A stretch of 64,000 nucleotides of DNA from CAZJHX01 sp964545715 (GTDB lineage Bacteria > Myxococcota_A > UBA9042 > GCA-2863065). Where the stretch lies: NCBI GenBank assembly GCA_964545715.1, contig CAZJHX010000032.1, forward strand, positions 11,021-75,020, written 5' to 3'. Positions 45,628 to 55,253 of this stretch are shown here, in pieces. Both the position numbers and the translations under genes were made by a program. Below the pieces are notes generated by a model. It saw only the letters and a program-made list of their open reading frames with translations, had not been told where the DNA came from and ran no database searches. How positions within the stretch are numbered: the stretch's first letter is position 1; each line of letters starts with the position of its first letter.

Positions 45628-47595
45628 GTGCAACGATCTCTTGTCATCCTGGCGGTCCTGGCGGCCGGCTGTATCGAGCCTGAAGAGATCGTCGAAGACG
45701 TGTCCCAGATCGTCGAAGAGGACCTGGGCCCCGGCGACCCGCAGTGCGCGTTTGACGAGTCCGCGGATTATGGGTCCGCGGTGGCGCTGACCGTGGGCGA
45801 CGAGGGGCGTGGCTTTGTATGTCCGGTGGGCGACCGCGACTGGTTTGCGTTCAACGCGCCGGCCGGTACCGGCGTGATTCGGGTCAGCTTAAAGGTGGAC
45901 GGACAGCTCTCGCAGATCGAGCCGACGTACGCGCTTTGGGGCGCCGAGGGCGGCACGGTGGGGGGCATCGCGGCCAGCGCACCGCCCGAGCAGCTGGGCA
46001 GCGATATCAAGGCCGTCCACTGCCTGGGCCCGGGCTCGTACGCGCTGGCGGTCAGCGACAACAACGACGACGCGCGGGACTTTCGGCGGGAGTACGTGCT
46101 GTCGGTGACCACGTCGGAGCAGCCGGACGGCCACGAGCCCAACGAGACCGCGGAGACGGCGACTGCGCTGGATTTGGGCGAGGAGACGACCGCGTACCTG
46201 GCGTGCCATGGGGACGCCGACTGGTACGTGGTGGACGCGTACGGCGGCGAGGCGCTGAGCGTGGTGCTGGATGCGGCTGACACCAAGGTGCAGGCGCGCG
46301 TGCGCGTGAGAGATGCGGACGCCGTGGTGGTGCTGGACATGGTGGCGCCGGCCGGCAAGCTGGATAAGTTGGTGCAGCTGAACGGACCGGGCCCGCACAC
46401 CGTCGAGGTCACGGACGACGACATCCGCAACGCCGATCCGGACACGCCCTACACGCTGACGGTCAATACGGTCGTCGACCTGGACAGCAACGAGCCCAAC
46501 CCGAGCGCGGCGCAGTCCACGCCGTTGAGCGATGACACCGTGCGGTGCGGCCCGAAGTGGACGCCGTGGCTGACGAGCAAGGGCACGATCGGGGCGCCGG
46601 GCGACAATGACTGGTTCCGGCTGCCGATCGGCGGCTGCGAGCGCGGGATCATCGAGGCGCAGCTGTCCATGCCGGGCGCGGGCGGGCAGGTGCAGCCGAC
46701 GCTGACCGTGATTCGTGGCGAGCCGGGCTCCAAGTGCACAGAAGACGAGGACTGCGCCGTGTTGAACGTGCCGTGCAGCACCGACTACGACTGCGCCGGG
46801 TACTTCAACACCTGCCTGCCGCAGGGCAAGTGCGCGGGGGCGGTCGCGTGTCTGCCGTCGGGCAGCTGCGGCGGTGTGCTGGCCCAGCGACACTCCGAGA
46901 CGGGCACCTTTATCTCAGCGCCGCTGGCGGGTGGCGACCAGCTGTACCTGAGGGTCTCGGACTTTCAGAGCAATGACGCCGCGCCGGGCGTTGAGTACAC
47001 GCTGAAGACGCGGCTGATCCGCGATCCGGACCGCATCGAGCCCGACAATCCGTACTTTGTGGACCTGCTGTCGTCGATTCCGACGGGCAAGCTGAAGAAG
47101 AAGGTGACGGCGGTGCCGGTGCACGACTGCACGCACGACAACCTGAACAAGGCCGAGGACTGCTGCGGACCGGACGACTGGATCAGCGGGACCATCGCCT
47201 ATCGCAACGACATCGACTGGTATCGGCACAAGCATCCGTGCCCGGGCGAAGACTGCCTGGTGCGCATCAAATATGAGCTGGATGCGGGGCCGGTCGACTT
47301 CTACATGGGCGTCTATCTGGGCGACAAGGTGTGGACGGCGCTGTTCGTCCCCAAAGAGAAGGGCTGGAACCCGACACGGCGGGGCAGCCTGGGCGGCTTC
47401 GGACCGGGCAACATCTGCCACTATGCGTTTAGAGACCACGGGGCCTGGTACACATTGGGGATCCGCGACTGGCAACCGGGAGGGGCGACCGACGCCGACC
47501 CGATGCAGCGCTATCGCTTCTGTGTCGAGAAGGTCTCGGACTTCTGTGCCGCGCCCTGCAGCGTGCACCCCGTGAACGGCGAATGCGGACCGTGA
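45628..47595 (+). CDS. PPC-repeat lipoprotein
   Basis: 655 residues from GTG 45628, three bases after the previous stop; lipobox LAVLAAGCI. Four PPC-like beta domains are marked by the Asp-Trp core: RDWFAFNAP near 70, ADWYVVDAYG near 198, NDWFRLPIGG near 328 and IDWYRHKHP near 528. Between them is a Cys cluster (CAVLNVPCSTDYDCAGYFNTC) near 370-400. PPC domains are secreted accessory folds that aid binding or processing. Coupled to the next gene by a GTGA overlap. Likely a structural or adhesive surface component. Confidence 0.87.
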   Translation: MQRSLVILAVLAAGCIEPEEIVEDVSQIVEEDLGPGDPQCAFDESADYGSAVALTVGDEGRGFVCPVGDRDWFAFNAPAGTGVIRVSLKVDGQLSQIEPTYALWGAEGGTVGGIAASAPPEQLGSDIKAVHCLGPGSYALAVSDNNDDARDFRREYVLSVTTSEQPDGHEPNETAETATALDLGEETTAYLACHGDADWYVVDAYGGEALSVVLDAADTKVQARVRVRDADAVVVLDMVAPAGKLDKLVQLNGPGPHTVEVTDDDIRNADPDTPYTLTVNTVVDLDSNEPNPSAAQSTPLSDDTVRCGPKWTPWLTSKGTIGAPGDNDWFRLPIGGCERGIIEAQLSMPGAGGQVQPTLTVIRGEPGSKCTEDEDCAVLNVPCSTDYDCAGYFNTCLPQGKCAGAVACLPSGSCGGVLAQRHSETGTFISAPLAGGDQLYLRVSDFQSNDAAPGVEYTLKTRLIRDPDRIEPDNPYFVDLLSSIPTGKLKKKVTAVPVHDCTHDNLNKAEDCCGPDDWISGTIAYRNDIDWYRHKHPCPGEDCLVRIKYELDAGPVDFYMGVYLGDKVWTALFVPKEKGWNPTRRGSLGGFGPGNICHYAFRDHGAWYTLGIRDWQPGGATDADPMQRYRFCVEKVSDFCAAPCSVHPVNGECGP

Positions 47596-49025
47596 GACGA
47601 CTGCTCATAGTGCTGCTGCTGGCGGCATGTACGGACGACGAGCCGCCGGCGGCGGTCGAGGACGTGGTGTCGGGCCCGGAGACGTCGTTCTGGGACGAAA
47701 ACGGCAAGCAGCGGTCCAATAAGTGGAGCGTCGAGACGGTGGATGACAGCGCCGTCGGCACGTCGATTCGGATGGTCATCGCGCCGGACGGCCGGGTGGC
47801 GTTTGCGTACTACTCGGCGGGGTCCAAAGAGGACGGCCCGTGCGAGGAGATCCCGCAGGAAGAGCCCCCGACCCGGCACGTGTGGCCGCTGTATTTCGCG
47901 GTGGAGGGCGCCGAAGACGGGGTGTGGGAGCGCGAGCTGATCATGGAGCAGCTGCGCATCGACAACCCGGTTGGGCTGGACTTGATCTGGCCGGACGGCG
48001 GCAACCCGATGATCGCCACGCAGACGGGCGAGCCGTTGGTGCAGATCTTCTACTGCGGCGTCAACGACTTGAGCCTGTACACGCGCAGCGCGCCGGATAC
48101 CTGGGCGCCTGAGGTCGCGATCGTGGACAGCGGCGAGGCGGTCACGGGCGAGGCGGGCAGCGACTACGGCTACGTGGTGGGGCATTGGCCGTCGCTGGCG
48201 CTGGACGCGGACGGGGAGCCGGCCATCGCTTACAAGGACGTACACGCGGGCTCCGTGCAGACGGACGACTTCAATCGGGCGGACCTTGAGATCGCGCGGC
48301 GGTCGGGCGGCGCCTGGACCACCAGCGCGGCGGACATCGGGCGGGGCGCGGGCGACTTTACCGACCTGGCGTTTGGGTCGGACGGGCGGCCGGTGATCGT
48401 GCACGGCAACCCGACGACGGACGCGCTCGACTCCGGCTACGGGCTGTGGGTGACGCGCCTGCTCAAAGAGGAAGACCAGCCCGAGGGCGAGCCGCCGGAT
48501 GTGCTGCCGGACGCCGCCTGGGAGCGGGTGAAGCTGTTTGAGGGCAAGGTCTTCGAGCGCCCCTCGATGGTGATTCGAGACAGCGACGACGCGATCTTCG
48601 TGGCCTATTACCGGCCGGGCAAGGGCCTGCCGTACGTCGCCGAGCTGCTGGATACGCCGGCGCTGTCCACGCTGGACGCGTGGAACATCCAGATGGTGGG
48701 TGACTCGGGTTATGACGAGGGGGTGCACCCGTCGGTCGCGCTGGACGCGGACGGCAACCCCGCCGTCGCCTATTATCGCTGCGCGCGCATCCAGGCGGGC
48801 ATAGGCAACTGCTCGGCGGGGGACGACGCGCTGGTGCTGTCGCGGCGCAACGTGACCGAGTGGACCCAGACCGTGGTCTACTCGGGCGGCGAGGGCCTGT
48901 GCGGGCACTTCCCCAACCTGGCGTTCGACCCTGCGGGGTCGCCGGTCGTGGGCTTCCGATGCGCCGAAGAGATCGACGACGAGTTCGCGTTTACGGTGAA
49001 GGTCGCGCGCCGAAAAGCGCCATGA
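47592..49025 (+). CDS. Beta-propeller-like lipoprotein
   Basis: 477 residues. GTG 47592 overlaps the previous stop as GTGA, matching the operon's habit; an in-frame ATG at 47583 is the alternative. Lipobox LIVLLLAACTD. At least four repeats carry LALDADGEPAIAYKD, LAFGSDGRPVIVHG, VALDADGNPAVAYYR and LAFDPAGSPVVGFR, spaced about 60-110 residues apart, which looks like blades of a sialidase-type propeller; catalytic Arg/Tyr residues were not identified. Probably a ligand-binding surface protein. Confidence 0.85.
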   Translation: MRRLLIVLLLAACTDDEPPAAVEDVVSGPETSFWDENGKQRSNKWSVETVDDSAVGTSIRMVIAPDGRVAFAYYSAGSKEDGPCEEIPQEEPPTRHVWPLYFAVEGAEDGVWERELIMEQLRIDNPVGLDLIWPDGGNPMIATQTGEPLVQIFYCGVNDLSLYTRSAPDTWAPEVAIVDSGEAVTGEAGSDYGYVVGHWPSLALDADGEPAIAYKDVHAGSVQTDDFNRADLEIARRSGGAWTTSAADIGRGAGDFTDLAFGSDGRPVIVHGNPTTDALDSGYGLWVTRLLKEEDQPEGEPPDVLPDAAWERVKLFEGKVFERPSMVIRDSDDAIFVAYYRPGKGLPYVAELLDTPALSTLDAWNIQMVGDSGYDEGVHPSVALDADGNPAVAYYRCARIQAGIGNCSAGDDALVLSRRNVTEWTQTVVYSGGEGLCGHFPNLAFDPAGSPVVGFRCAEEIDDEFAFTVKVARRKAP

Positions 49026-49447
49026 GGGGCGGCCTGATTCTGCTCGCCACGCTGCTGTTGTCGGGGTGCGGCGAGGATGAAGAGTCGGCCCTGCGCGGCA
49101 GCCTGCAGTCGGTCTGCGATCTCGAGCACGACACCATCCGCGCGCGGCTCTACTCGTCGTCTCTGACCATCGAGTACGTCACGGGTCCGACCGTGAAGAT
49201 CCGCCTGACGGTGAGCACCAAAGGCGAGCCTATCGAGGGCCCGGGCACCTATGAGTTGGTGGACCGCGGCGAAGTCTCCGGAGCGTGCGAGGCGCCGCCG
49301 CTCGTGTCGGGATCGCTGACGCTGGACGAGTACAAACCAACGGATGGCGCGCGCATCAAAGGCCGGTGGAGCGCGATTTTGGACGGGGTCCACGGACAGC
49401 TGTCGGTTGTGGGCGAGTTTGAGACGCTACTCGAGCTCAACCGCTAG
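49022..49447 (+). CDS. Small lipoprotein, paralogue of 56522-56995
   Basis: 141 residues, ATG 49022 overlapping the previous stop (ATGA), lipobox LLLSGCG. One beta-rich domain with DTIRARLYSSSLTIEYV and a C-terminal GQLSVVGEFETLLEL. It aligns by eye with the lipoprotein encoded at 56522 (same length class, GSxSELVPLEFDRVTVRL then WVIITYL). Last gene of the operon. Function unknown. It overlaps the convergent next gene by 21 bp. Confidence 0.82.
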   Translation: MRGGLILLATLLLSGCGEDEESALRGSLQSVCDLEHDTIRARLYSSSLTIEYVTGPTVKIRLTVSTKGEPIEGPGTYELVDRGEVSGACEAPPLVSGSLTLDEYKPTDGARIKGRWSAILDGVHGQLSVVGEFETLLELNR

Positions 49448-49933
49448 CAGATAGCGCGCGCTCATGTCGCTGAACAGCTCCACGAGGTGGTCGCCGCGGC
49501 CCCCCAGCGGAAAGTGAAACTCCAAGATGCCGTCCGCGCCCGCCATGTCGAAGAAGTCGACGTCCAGCAGGCGCTCTTCTTTGAAGTCCAGGCAGCCCGG
49601 GGTGTAGGTGCGAATGAAGAGCTCGGTGCCGGGGAAGACCTCGTCGGCTAGAAGCATCCGCAAAACCAGGGTGCGGTCGTCGTCGATAGAGTGGACGATA
49701 AAGCGATGGCCGCCGGGGAATTCGGCGTCCAAAAAGCTCTGCTGGTCCAGGACGCAGGACGCCTTGGTGCTGCAGACGGGAATCAGCTCTTCACACAGGG
49801 TCTGCAGACGGCCGGAAGTGAAGGACTCCTCGGCCGTGCAACCGACGTAAAAGAGCGAAAAAACCAGCCCCGCCACGGCTGGAAGGTGGCGGCACTTCGT
49901 GACATACTCTCGACGTCGAAAAACACGTTGCAT
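49427..49933 (-). CDS. Small lipoprotein-like protein of unknown function
   Basis: 168 residues from ATG 49933; the N-terminus is basic then hydrophobic with FSLFYVGCTAEE, a plausible lipobox. It has several Cys (LCEELIPVCSTKASCVL) and a beta-rich C-terminal half (LVLRMLLADEVFPGTEL; YLLAVELE). The layout (LQTLCEELIPVCSTKASCVLD, then a strand-rich body) faintly recalls the two other small lipoproteins of the window. The start is 7 bp from the divergent barrel gene. An upstream ATG at 50029 would overlap that gene. Confidence 0.72.
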   Translation of the reverse strand: MQRVFRRREYVTKCRHLPAVAGLVFSLFYVGCTAEESFTSGRLQTLCEELIPVCSTKASCVLDQQSFLDAEFPGGHRFIVHSIDDDRTLVLRMLLADEVFPGTELFIRTYTPGCLDFKEERLLDVDFFDMAGADGILEFHFPLGGRGDHLVELFSDMSARYLLAVELE

Positions 49934-49940
49934 AGGCCAT

Positions 49941-50570
49941 ATGACCCTATCACAGGCGACCATCGCGCTCACATCCGCCGCCGTTCTGCTGACCTCGCTG
50001 CCAGCGCTCGCGCAAAACGACAAAAACAACTCCGGAAACTACTCGGCCATGGCCGTGCAGAACCGCAAGCATCTGGCCGATCACGAGCTGGGGGTGGCGA
50101 TCGGCGTCCTGCCGATGGACGCCTTTACGAAGGGGCTGACCGTAAGTGGGGCGTACACGCTGCACTTCAACGAGACCTGGGCGTGGGAGATCGGGCAGTT
50201 CTTCTGGTCGTTTCACGTGGACACGGACCTGGAGTCCGAGCTGCAGGCGTTCAACCTGAAGCCGACGCCGTTCGAGGTGCTGCAGTTCTATGCCACGACC
50301 AACGCCGTGTTCAAGCCGATCTACTGGAAGGGCTCGGCGCTGAACAGCTCGCTGATCTACGGCGAGATGCTGGTGCTGCTGGGCGGCGGATATGCGCGCT
50401 TCAGCCGGTCCCATCGCCCGGTCGCGGATGCGGGTGTGGCGCTGCGATTCTATCTGGGTGAGACGTTCTCTCTGCGCATGGATGTGCGCTACCTGCTGTT
50501 CATCGCGGCGGACGCAGGCAGCGTGGATCACGACCTCTGGATTGGCCTTGGCTCTGCAATCTCGTTCTAA
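49941..50570 (+). CDS. Outer-membrane beta-barrel domain protein
   Basis: 209 residues from ATG 49941. Signal peptide (ATIALTSAAVLLTSLPALA) then QNDKNN. Body: HELGVAIGVLPMDAFTKGLTV, YTLHFNETWAWEIGQFFWSF, VFKPIYWKG, LIYGEMLVLLGGGYARF, VALRFYLGETFSLRMDVRYL, ending LGSAISF with terminal Phe. This is the eight-strand outer-membrane barrel typical of deltaproteobacteria, including CglE-like proteins linked to gliding. It is followed after 4 bp by two TPR lipoproteins and a coiled-coil lipoprotein, an arrangement that suggests a joint envelope complex. Confidence 0.85.
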   Translation: MTLSQATIALTSAAVLLTSLPALAQNDKNNSGNYSAMAVQNRKHLADHELGVAIGVLPMDAFTKGLTVSGAYTLHFNETWAWEIGQFFWSFHVDTDLESELQAFNLKPTPFEVLQFYATTNAVFKPIYWKGSALNSSLIYGEMLVLLGGGYARFSRSHRPVADAGVALRFYLGETFSLRMDVRYLLFIAADAGSVDHDLWIGLGSAISF

Positions 50571-50574
50571 CCTT

Positions 50575-51981
50575 GTGAGGTTGATCGTGTGCCTGGCGGT
50601 GTCGGGGTGCGCGACCACGCAGCTCTCCGACGACCGGCTGGAGGCGCTGGACCAGTCCCTGGCGGCGGCGCAGCGTGACGAGCACGCGTTTGCGGCGCAC
50701 GCGGCGTCGTTCTTTCTCAAGGGCGGCACGCCGGACGAGCCGCTGTACGACAAAGCCATGCGCATGCTGGGGCGCAGCTTGGAGTCGCTGGGGCTGACGT
50801 ACGCGGCGTCGGTCTACTACGCAGACATCGCGCGTGAGCGGCGGGACCCGGAGTACATTCCGGACGCGCTGCGCGGCATTGAGCGCATCGTGCGCGGCGG
50901 TCCACACGACCATAATCTGCTGATCGAGGGATTCGTCGCCAGCGCTGATCTGCCGCAGGCGCCCCGGGACATCCAGGCGTTTGTCGACTACCACAAGGCG
51001 CTGCAGGACATGCGCAACCACGACCACGACTGGGCTGAGGCGCGCCTGGCCAAGATCGGCAAGGATACGGCGTACTACCACCCGGCACGGTACATGTTGG
51101 CGGTGCGACACGTGGCGCGGGGCGAGATCGAGCCGGCCATCGAGGCGCTCGAGGCGCTGCTGGACATCGAGGGGCTGGCGGCGGACGTCACGCGTGATGC
51201 GCGGCGGTCACTGGCGCGGCTGCATTTGAGCGGCGCGCGACCCAAAGAGGCGCTGGTGCTGTACGAGAAGCTGAGGGCGCTGGCGCCGGACGATCCTGAG
51301 CTGCTTTTGGAGCTGGCCTGGACCCATTACAAGCTGGGTGATCCGCGCCGGGCGCTGGGGCTGCTGCTGGCGCTGGACGCCCCGGTCTACGGGGGGCTGA
51401 TCGCGCCCGAGCGCTTTTTGTTGGAGGCGATGAGCCTGCGCCGGTTGTGCCAATTCGAGCCGGCGCGGCTGGCGGCGGTGCGGCTGCAGTCCAGGCATCG
51501 GGCGGAGCTTCAAGAGCTGTATGACGGCATCCCGCCGGCCAAATCCAAGGCGCTGCAAGCCACGGCGCGACGGCGTGGTGAAGCGCGAAAGGCGGCGGAC
51601 TTCGTCGACCGGCTGGCGACTGAGCGCAAGATGCTGGGGGAGCTTCAGGACGACCTGGGCGAGCACCTGTGGGAGACGCTCAAAGGCGTGTACTCGCGGG
51701 CGATTCAAGAGGGGCGGCGCGTGGAGCGGCTGAAGGTAAAAGCCGAGGCCCAGGCGCTGGCGGACGAGCTGCTGCAGGCGGAAGAGGGCGTGACCTTGAT
51801 CCTGCACGAGCTCGGCGTGGCGATCCTACGTGGACACAGTCGCCCGACAGAGGTGGCGACGGCGCCGCCGATCGCGATTCCGGCCGGCGGAAAGCGGGTG
51901 TTCTACACCTTTGAAAACGAGTTCTGGACCGACGAGCTGGATGACCTGGTGGTGCTGGTCGAGGATCGGTGCATCGAATGA
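50575..51981 (+). CDS. TPR lipoprotein
   Basis: 468 residues from GTG 50575, chosen because it gives the lipobox LAVSGCATT directly. Alpha-helical throughout with tetratricopeptide-like units (LEALDQSLAAAQRDEHAF; GEIEPAIEALEALLDIEG; ARPKEALVLYEKLRALAPDD; LELAWTHYKLGDPRRAL). The last 70 residues include EGVTLILHELG and a beta tail. In Myxococcus a TPR lipoprotein of similar size (GltE/AglT) anchors gliding machinery to the outer membrane; the resemblance is architectural only. Overlaps the next gene start (ATGA). Confidence 0.85.
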   Translation: MRLIVCLAVSGCATTQLSDDRLEALDQSLAAAQRDEHAFAAHAASFFLKGGTPDEPLYDKAMRMLGRSLESLGLTYAASVYYADIARERRDPEYIPDALRGIERIVRGGPHDHNLLIEGFVASADLPQAPRDIQAFVDYHKALQDMRNHDHDWAEARLAKIGKDTAYYHPARYMLAVRHVARGEIEPAIEALEALLDIEGLAADVTRDARRSLARLHLSGARPKEALVLYEKLRALAPDDPELLLELAWTHYKLGDPRRALGLLLALDAPVYGGLIAPERFLLEAMSLRRLCQFEPARLAAVRLQSRHRAELQELYDGIPPAKSKALQATARRRGEARKAADFVDRLATERKMLGELQDDLGEHLWETLKGVYSRAIQEGRRVERLKVKAEAQALADELLQAEEGVTLILHELGVAILRGHSRPTEVATAPPIAIPAGGKRVFYTFENEFWTDELDDLVVLVEDRCIE

Positions 51982-54900
51982 TCGCCCGTGTGCTGGTCAT
52001 CGTCATGCTCCTCGGCGGGTGCGCACACCAGAGCGTGTCCGACGACACGGACTACGTGCATGCGTTGCGGATCAAGATCACCCACGTGCGCCACGCCATT
52101 CGCGAGACTCGGCGCACGATCGCGCGCAACCGGGGGGCGCCGCATCTGCCCGAGCTGTATGTGCGCGTGGCCGAGCTGCTCAGCGAAGAGGGCAGCTACC
52201 ACTACCGCCTGGCGTTTGAGCGAGAGGGTCGCGCCAGTCGCGTGCTGCACGTCCCGCAGGTGCGCCTGCTGAAGACGGAGGCGGTGCAGACCTACAACCG
52301 GGTGCTGCGGGACTATCCCGACACACCGCTGAAAGACCGCATCCTGTTCAATATCGGGCACGAGTGGCGCGAGCTGGGCGACTACGCCAAGATGCGCGAG
52401 AACCTCGAGAAGCTGGTGGAGAACCACGGCGAGAGCCCGCTGCGGCACGAGGCGCTGCTGGTCTTGGGCGACTACCACTTCAATCGCGGTCAGTTTGAGG
52501 CGGCGCGCAGCTGGTACGACAAGATCGTACTGGGACCACCCAACTCGGTCAGCCCGATGGGCTGGTACAAGCTGGCGTGGGTCGACATGAACCTGGGCGA
52601 GTGCACGCCGGCGCTGGCATCGTTTGAGCGCGCGATCCTGCATGCGCGCGCGATGGAGCCGATACGGCTGCTGCCGGGTGAGAAGCCCAAGAAATCGGCG
52701 GCGCCGACAGCGGCTCAAAAGGCGGCGGGCAACCGTCCAGCGGCTGCGCAGAGCCTGGATGTGCGACGCGAGGCGCTGGTCGACCTGACGTACTGCTTTG
52801 TGCGCGAGCGGCGTGTGACCGGGGCGCTGGAGTTCTTCCGCAACAACTCGCCGTCTCGGCAGGTGTATGTGGCCGCGCTGAGCCGACTGCTGCGCCGGTA
52901 TGGCGTGCTGAACGAGCCTGAAGGCACGGTGCAGGTGGCCCGCGAGCTGCTGCGCATCGGACCGCCGGATCAGGATCGGCTGGACGACGCGCGTGAGCTG
53001 TACACCACGCTGAAAGCACAGAAGCGCTGGGATCGGGTGGGCCACGACGCTGCCGACATGCTGAAGGTCATGACTCAGAACATGCGCGCGTCAGACATGG
53101 AGGAAGAGGCGCGCCGGCTGGTGGTCACGGAGTTTGAGCGGTATGCGCGAGACCTGCTGACCCTGGCGCACGAGGCGGCCAAGAAGGACCCCAAGCAGGG
53201 CTTTCATGAGGTCGTTTACGGATACACGGCGTACCTGGACCAGTTCCCCAACTCACCGCATCGCTGGGACCTGCACGAGAACCTGGCGGACGTGCTGTTC
53301 CGCACGCAGCAGTACTTCCGGTCGGGCCTGCACTTTACGGAGCTGGCGCGCATTTTGGAGAAGGGCCAACACAAGACCAACGCGCTGTACGACGGCGTGG
53401 TCAGCTTTCAGCGGTCGCTGGAGGCCAAGGTGCCCCAGACCACGGTGGACCGGGTTGTCGCGCGCGCGGGCCTGCGCCGGGCCGCGCTGGAGCTGTTGAC
53501 GTACAAGCTGCCCGTAAAGAAGGTGCGCCGCGTGAAGTTTGCGGTGGCGCTGACCTACTACGACGAGGGACGGTTCAGCGAGGCGGTCGATCGCTTTACG
53601 GCGCTGGCGCACGAGTTTCCGCAAACCGAGCAGGCGGACGCAGCCGTACATCTGGTTCTGGACTCCTACAACGCGATCAACGACGTGCGCGGCGTGTTGG
53701 AGGCCGGCAAGCGGTTCTTGAGCACGTCCAGTCCGGCAAGCGCCAAGGTCAGAGAGGAGATCCGGCCGATCGTGGCCGCGGCGGAGCAGGCGCTGCTGGA
53801 CAAGATCTCCTTGCAGGCGGCGGGCGACGAGGGGCGCAGCTACGAGGCGCTGGAGGACTTCGCGACCAAGAACAAGGGCACGTCGCTGGGTGAGCGGGCG
53901 CTGGTGAACGCCTTTGTGGCGGCGCGGGCGCAGGGCGACATGGACAAGCTCTATGAGCTGGCCGATCGGCTGACCCGTGAGTACCCCAAATCGGAGAACC
54001 TGCCGGGCATGCTGACAGCCATCGCGCAGCTTGCGGTGGCCAGCTTCGACCTGGACCGGGGCATCACGTTTCTGCGGCGCGCGGCGGACGCCAACCCGAC
54101 TCAGCGGGCTCGGCTGCTGCTGTCGGCGGGGCAGCTGCTGGAGAACTTTGGCGACGCCAGTGGCGCGCGGGCGGCGTACGAGGCGGCGATGAAGTCGCCG
54201 GACGCGTCCAATCTGGGCTCCAGAATCAGTACGCGGTTTGCGGATCTCGTGGAGCGAACGTCGTCACCGGCGACGGTGATCAGCGCGCTGCGTGGCCTGG
54301 GCAGCAAGGACCCGGAGGTGCTGGCGCGCATTGGCCTGGCGCAGGTGCGGCTTGGTCAGGGTGACGATGCGGAGCAGACGTTCGACGGTGTGCTCGGCGG
54401 CGCGACCCCGGCGTCCGTCGGCGCCAAAGCGCGCGCGCGGTACGGGGCCGCGGAGACGATGTTGGGCGCCGTGCAGAGCTACCCCGCGCCGGCGGACATC
54501 GACAGCTTCCAGGAGTTCGTGACGATCATGGAGGTCGCTGAGCAGTCCTATGTGACGGCCGCGCAGACCGGCCATCCGATGATGACCGCCGCGTCGCTCG
54601 GACGCCTGAGCTACATGTCGGACTACCTGGCAAAACGTCTGAGCAGCATGCGCCCGCCGCCCGGTCTGAGCGCGGCCGAGGCGACGGCGGTGAAGGCGGC
54701 CATCGCGGGACGCGTCAAAAACCTGCAGGCGCTGGTCACCCAGGCGATGACCGCGTGCAAGCGACAGGCGTGGCGCGGAAAGATCTTCAACAGCGCAGTG
54801 CTTGCGTGCCTGAAGGGGCAGGCCCCGGCCAAGGATCCCATCGCGTTCCGCGCGATCAAGCGCCGCAGCGCGGTCAAGGTGAACGGGCTGGAGAAGGCCC

Positions 54901-55253
54901 GCGAAAAGCTGGCGCGCAACCCCGAGGACCTGGACGCGCTGCGCGAGCTGGGTCAGGCGTTTTTGAACGGCGGCGACGCCCACACCGCGCGCATCGTACT
55001 ACAGCGCATCGCGGCGACGGGTGGCGGGCCCAAAGACGCCAACAACCTGGGGCTGGCCGCGTATGCGATCGGCGACTTTTCGGCGGCGCTGACCGCGTTT
55101 GCACGAGCGGCGGAGGGCGGTCTTGAGGCCGGCAGGCAGAACGTGGCGCATGTGCTGCGCGAGCTGGGCCTGGGTCAGGCCGCGGCGGAAGCGCTGACCA
55201 AGTGGAAGCCGGGCCGGATCGGCGGCAAGCGTCTGGGCGGAGGCGGCTCATGA
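51978..55253 (+). CDS. Giant TPR lipoprotein
   Basis: 1091 residues from ATG 51978 (overlap ATGA), lipobox VIVMLLGGCAHQ. TPR-type helices fill the chain: LLVLGDYHFNRGQFEAARSW, MNLGECTPALASFERAI, LTYYDEGRFSEAVDRFTAL, IGLAQVRLGQGDDAEQTF, LGLAAYAIGDFSAALTAF. A short linker (KPKKSAAPTAAQKAAGN) breaks the array near 240. Size and repeat content recall AgmU/GltD of the Myxococcus gliding complex. Probably an outer-membrane-tethered periplasmic scaffold. Coupled to the next gene by ATGA. Confidence 0.87.
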   Translation: MIARVLVIVMLLGGCAHQSVSDDTDYVHALRIKITHVRHAIRETRRTIARNRGAPHLPELYVRVAELLSEEGSYHYRLAFEREGRASRVLHVPQVRLLKTEAVQTYNRVLRDYPDTPLKDRILFNIGHEWRELGDYAKMRENLEKLVENHGESPLRHEALLVLGDYHFNRGQFEAARSWYDKIVLGPPNSVSPMGWYKLAWVDMNLGECTPALASFERAILHARAMEPIRLLPGEKPKKSAAPTAAQKAAGNRPAAAQSLDVRREALVDLTYCFVRERRVTGALEFFRNNSPSRQVYVAALSRLLRRYGVLNEPEGTVQVARELLRIGPPDQDRLDDARELYTTLKAQKRWDRVGHDAADMLKVMTQNMRASDMEEEARRLVVTEFERYARDLLTLAHEAAKKDPKQGFHEVVYGYTAYLDQFPNSPHRWDLHENLADVLFRTQQYFRSGLHFTELARILEKGQHKTNALYDGVVSFQRSLEAKVPQTTVDRVVARAGLRRAALELLTYKLPVKKVRRVKFAVALTYYDEGRFSEAVDRFTALAHEFPQTEQADAAVHLVLDSYNAINDVRGVLEAGKRFLSTSSPASAKVREEIRPIVAAAEQALLDKISLQAAGDEGRSYEALEDFATKNKGTSLGERALVNAFVAARAQGDMDKLYELADRLTREYPKSENLPGMLTAIAQLAVASFDLDRGITFLRRAADANPTQRARLLLSAGQLLENFGDASGARAAYEAAMKSPDASNLGSRISTRFADLVERTSSPATVISALRGLGSKDPEVLARIGLAQVRLGQGDDAEQTFDGVLGGATPASVGAKARARYGAAETMLGAVQSYPAPADIDSFQEFVTIMEVAEQSYVTAAQTGHPMMTAASLGRLSYMSDYLAKRLSSMRPPPGLSAAEATAVKAAIAGRVKNLQALVTQAMTACKRQAWRGKIFNSAVLACLKGQAPAKDPIAFRAIKRRSAVKVNGLEKAREKLARNPEDLDALRELGQAFLNGGDAHTARIVLQRIAATGGGPKDANNLGLAAYAIGDFSAALTAFARAAEGGLEAGRQNVAHVLRELGLGQAAAEALTKWKPGRIGGKRLGGGGS

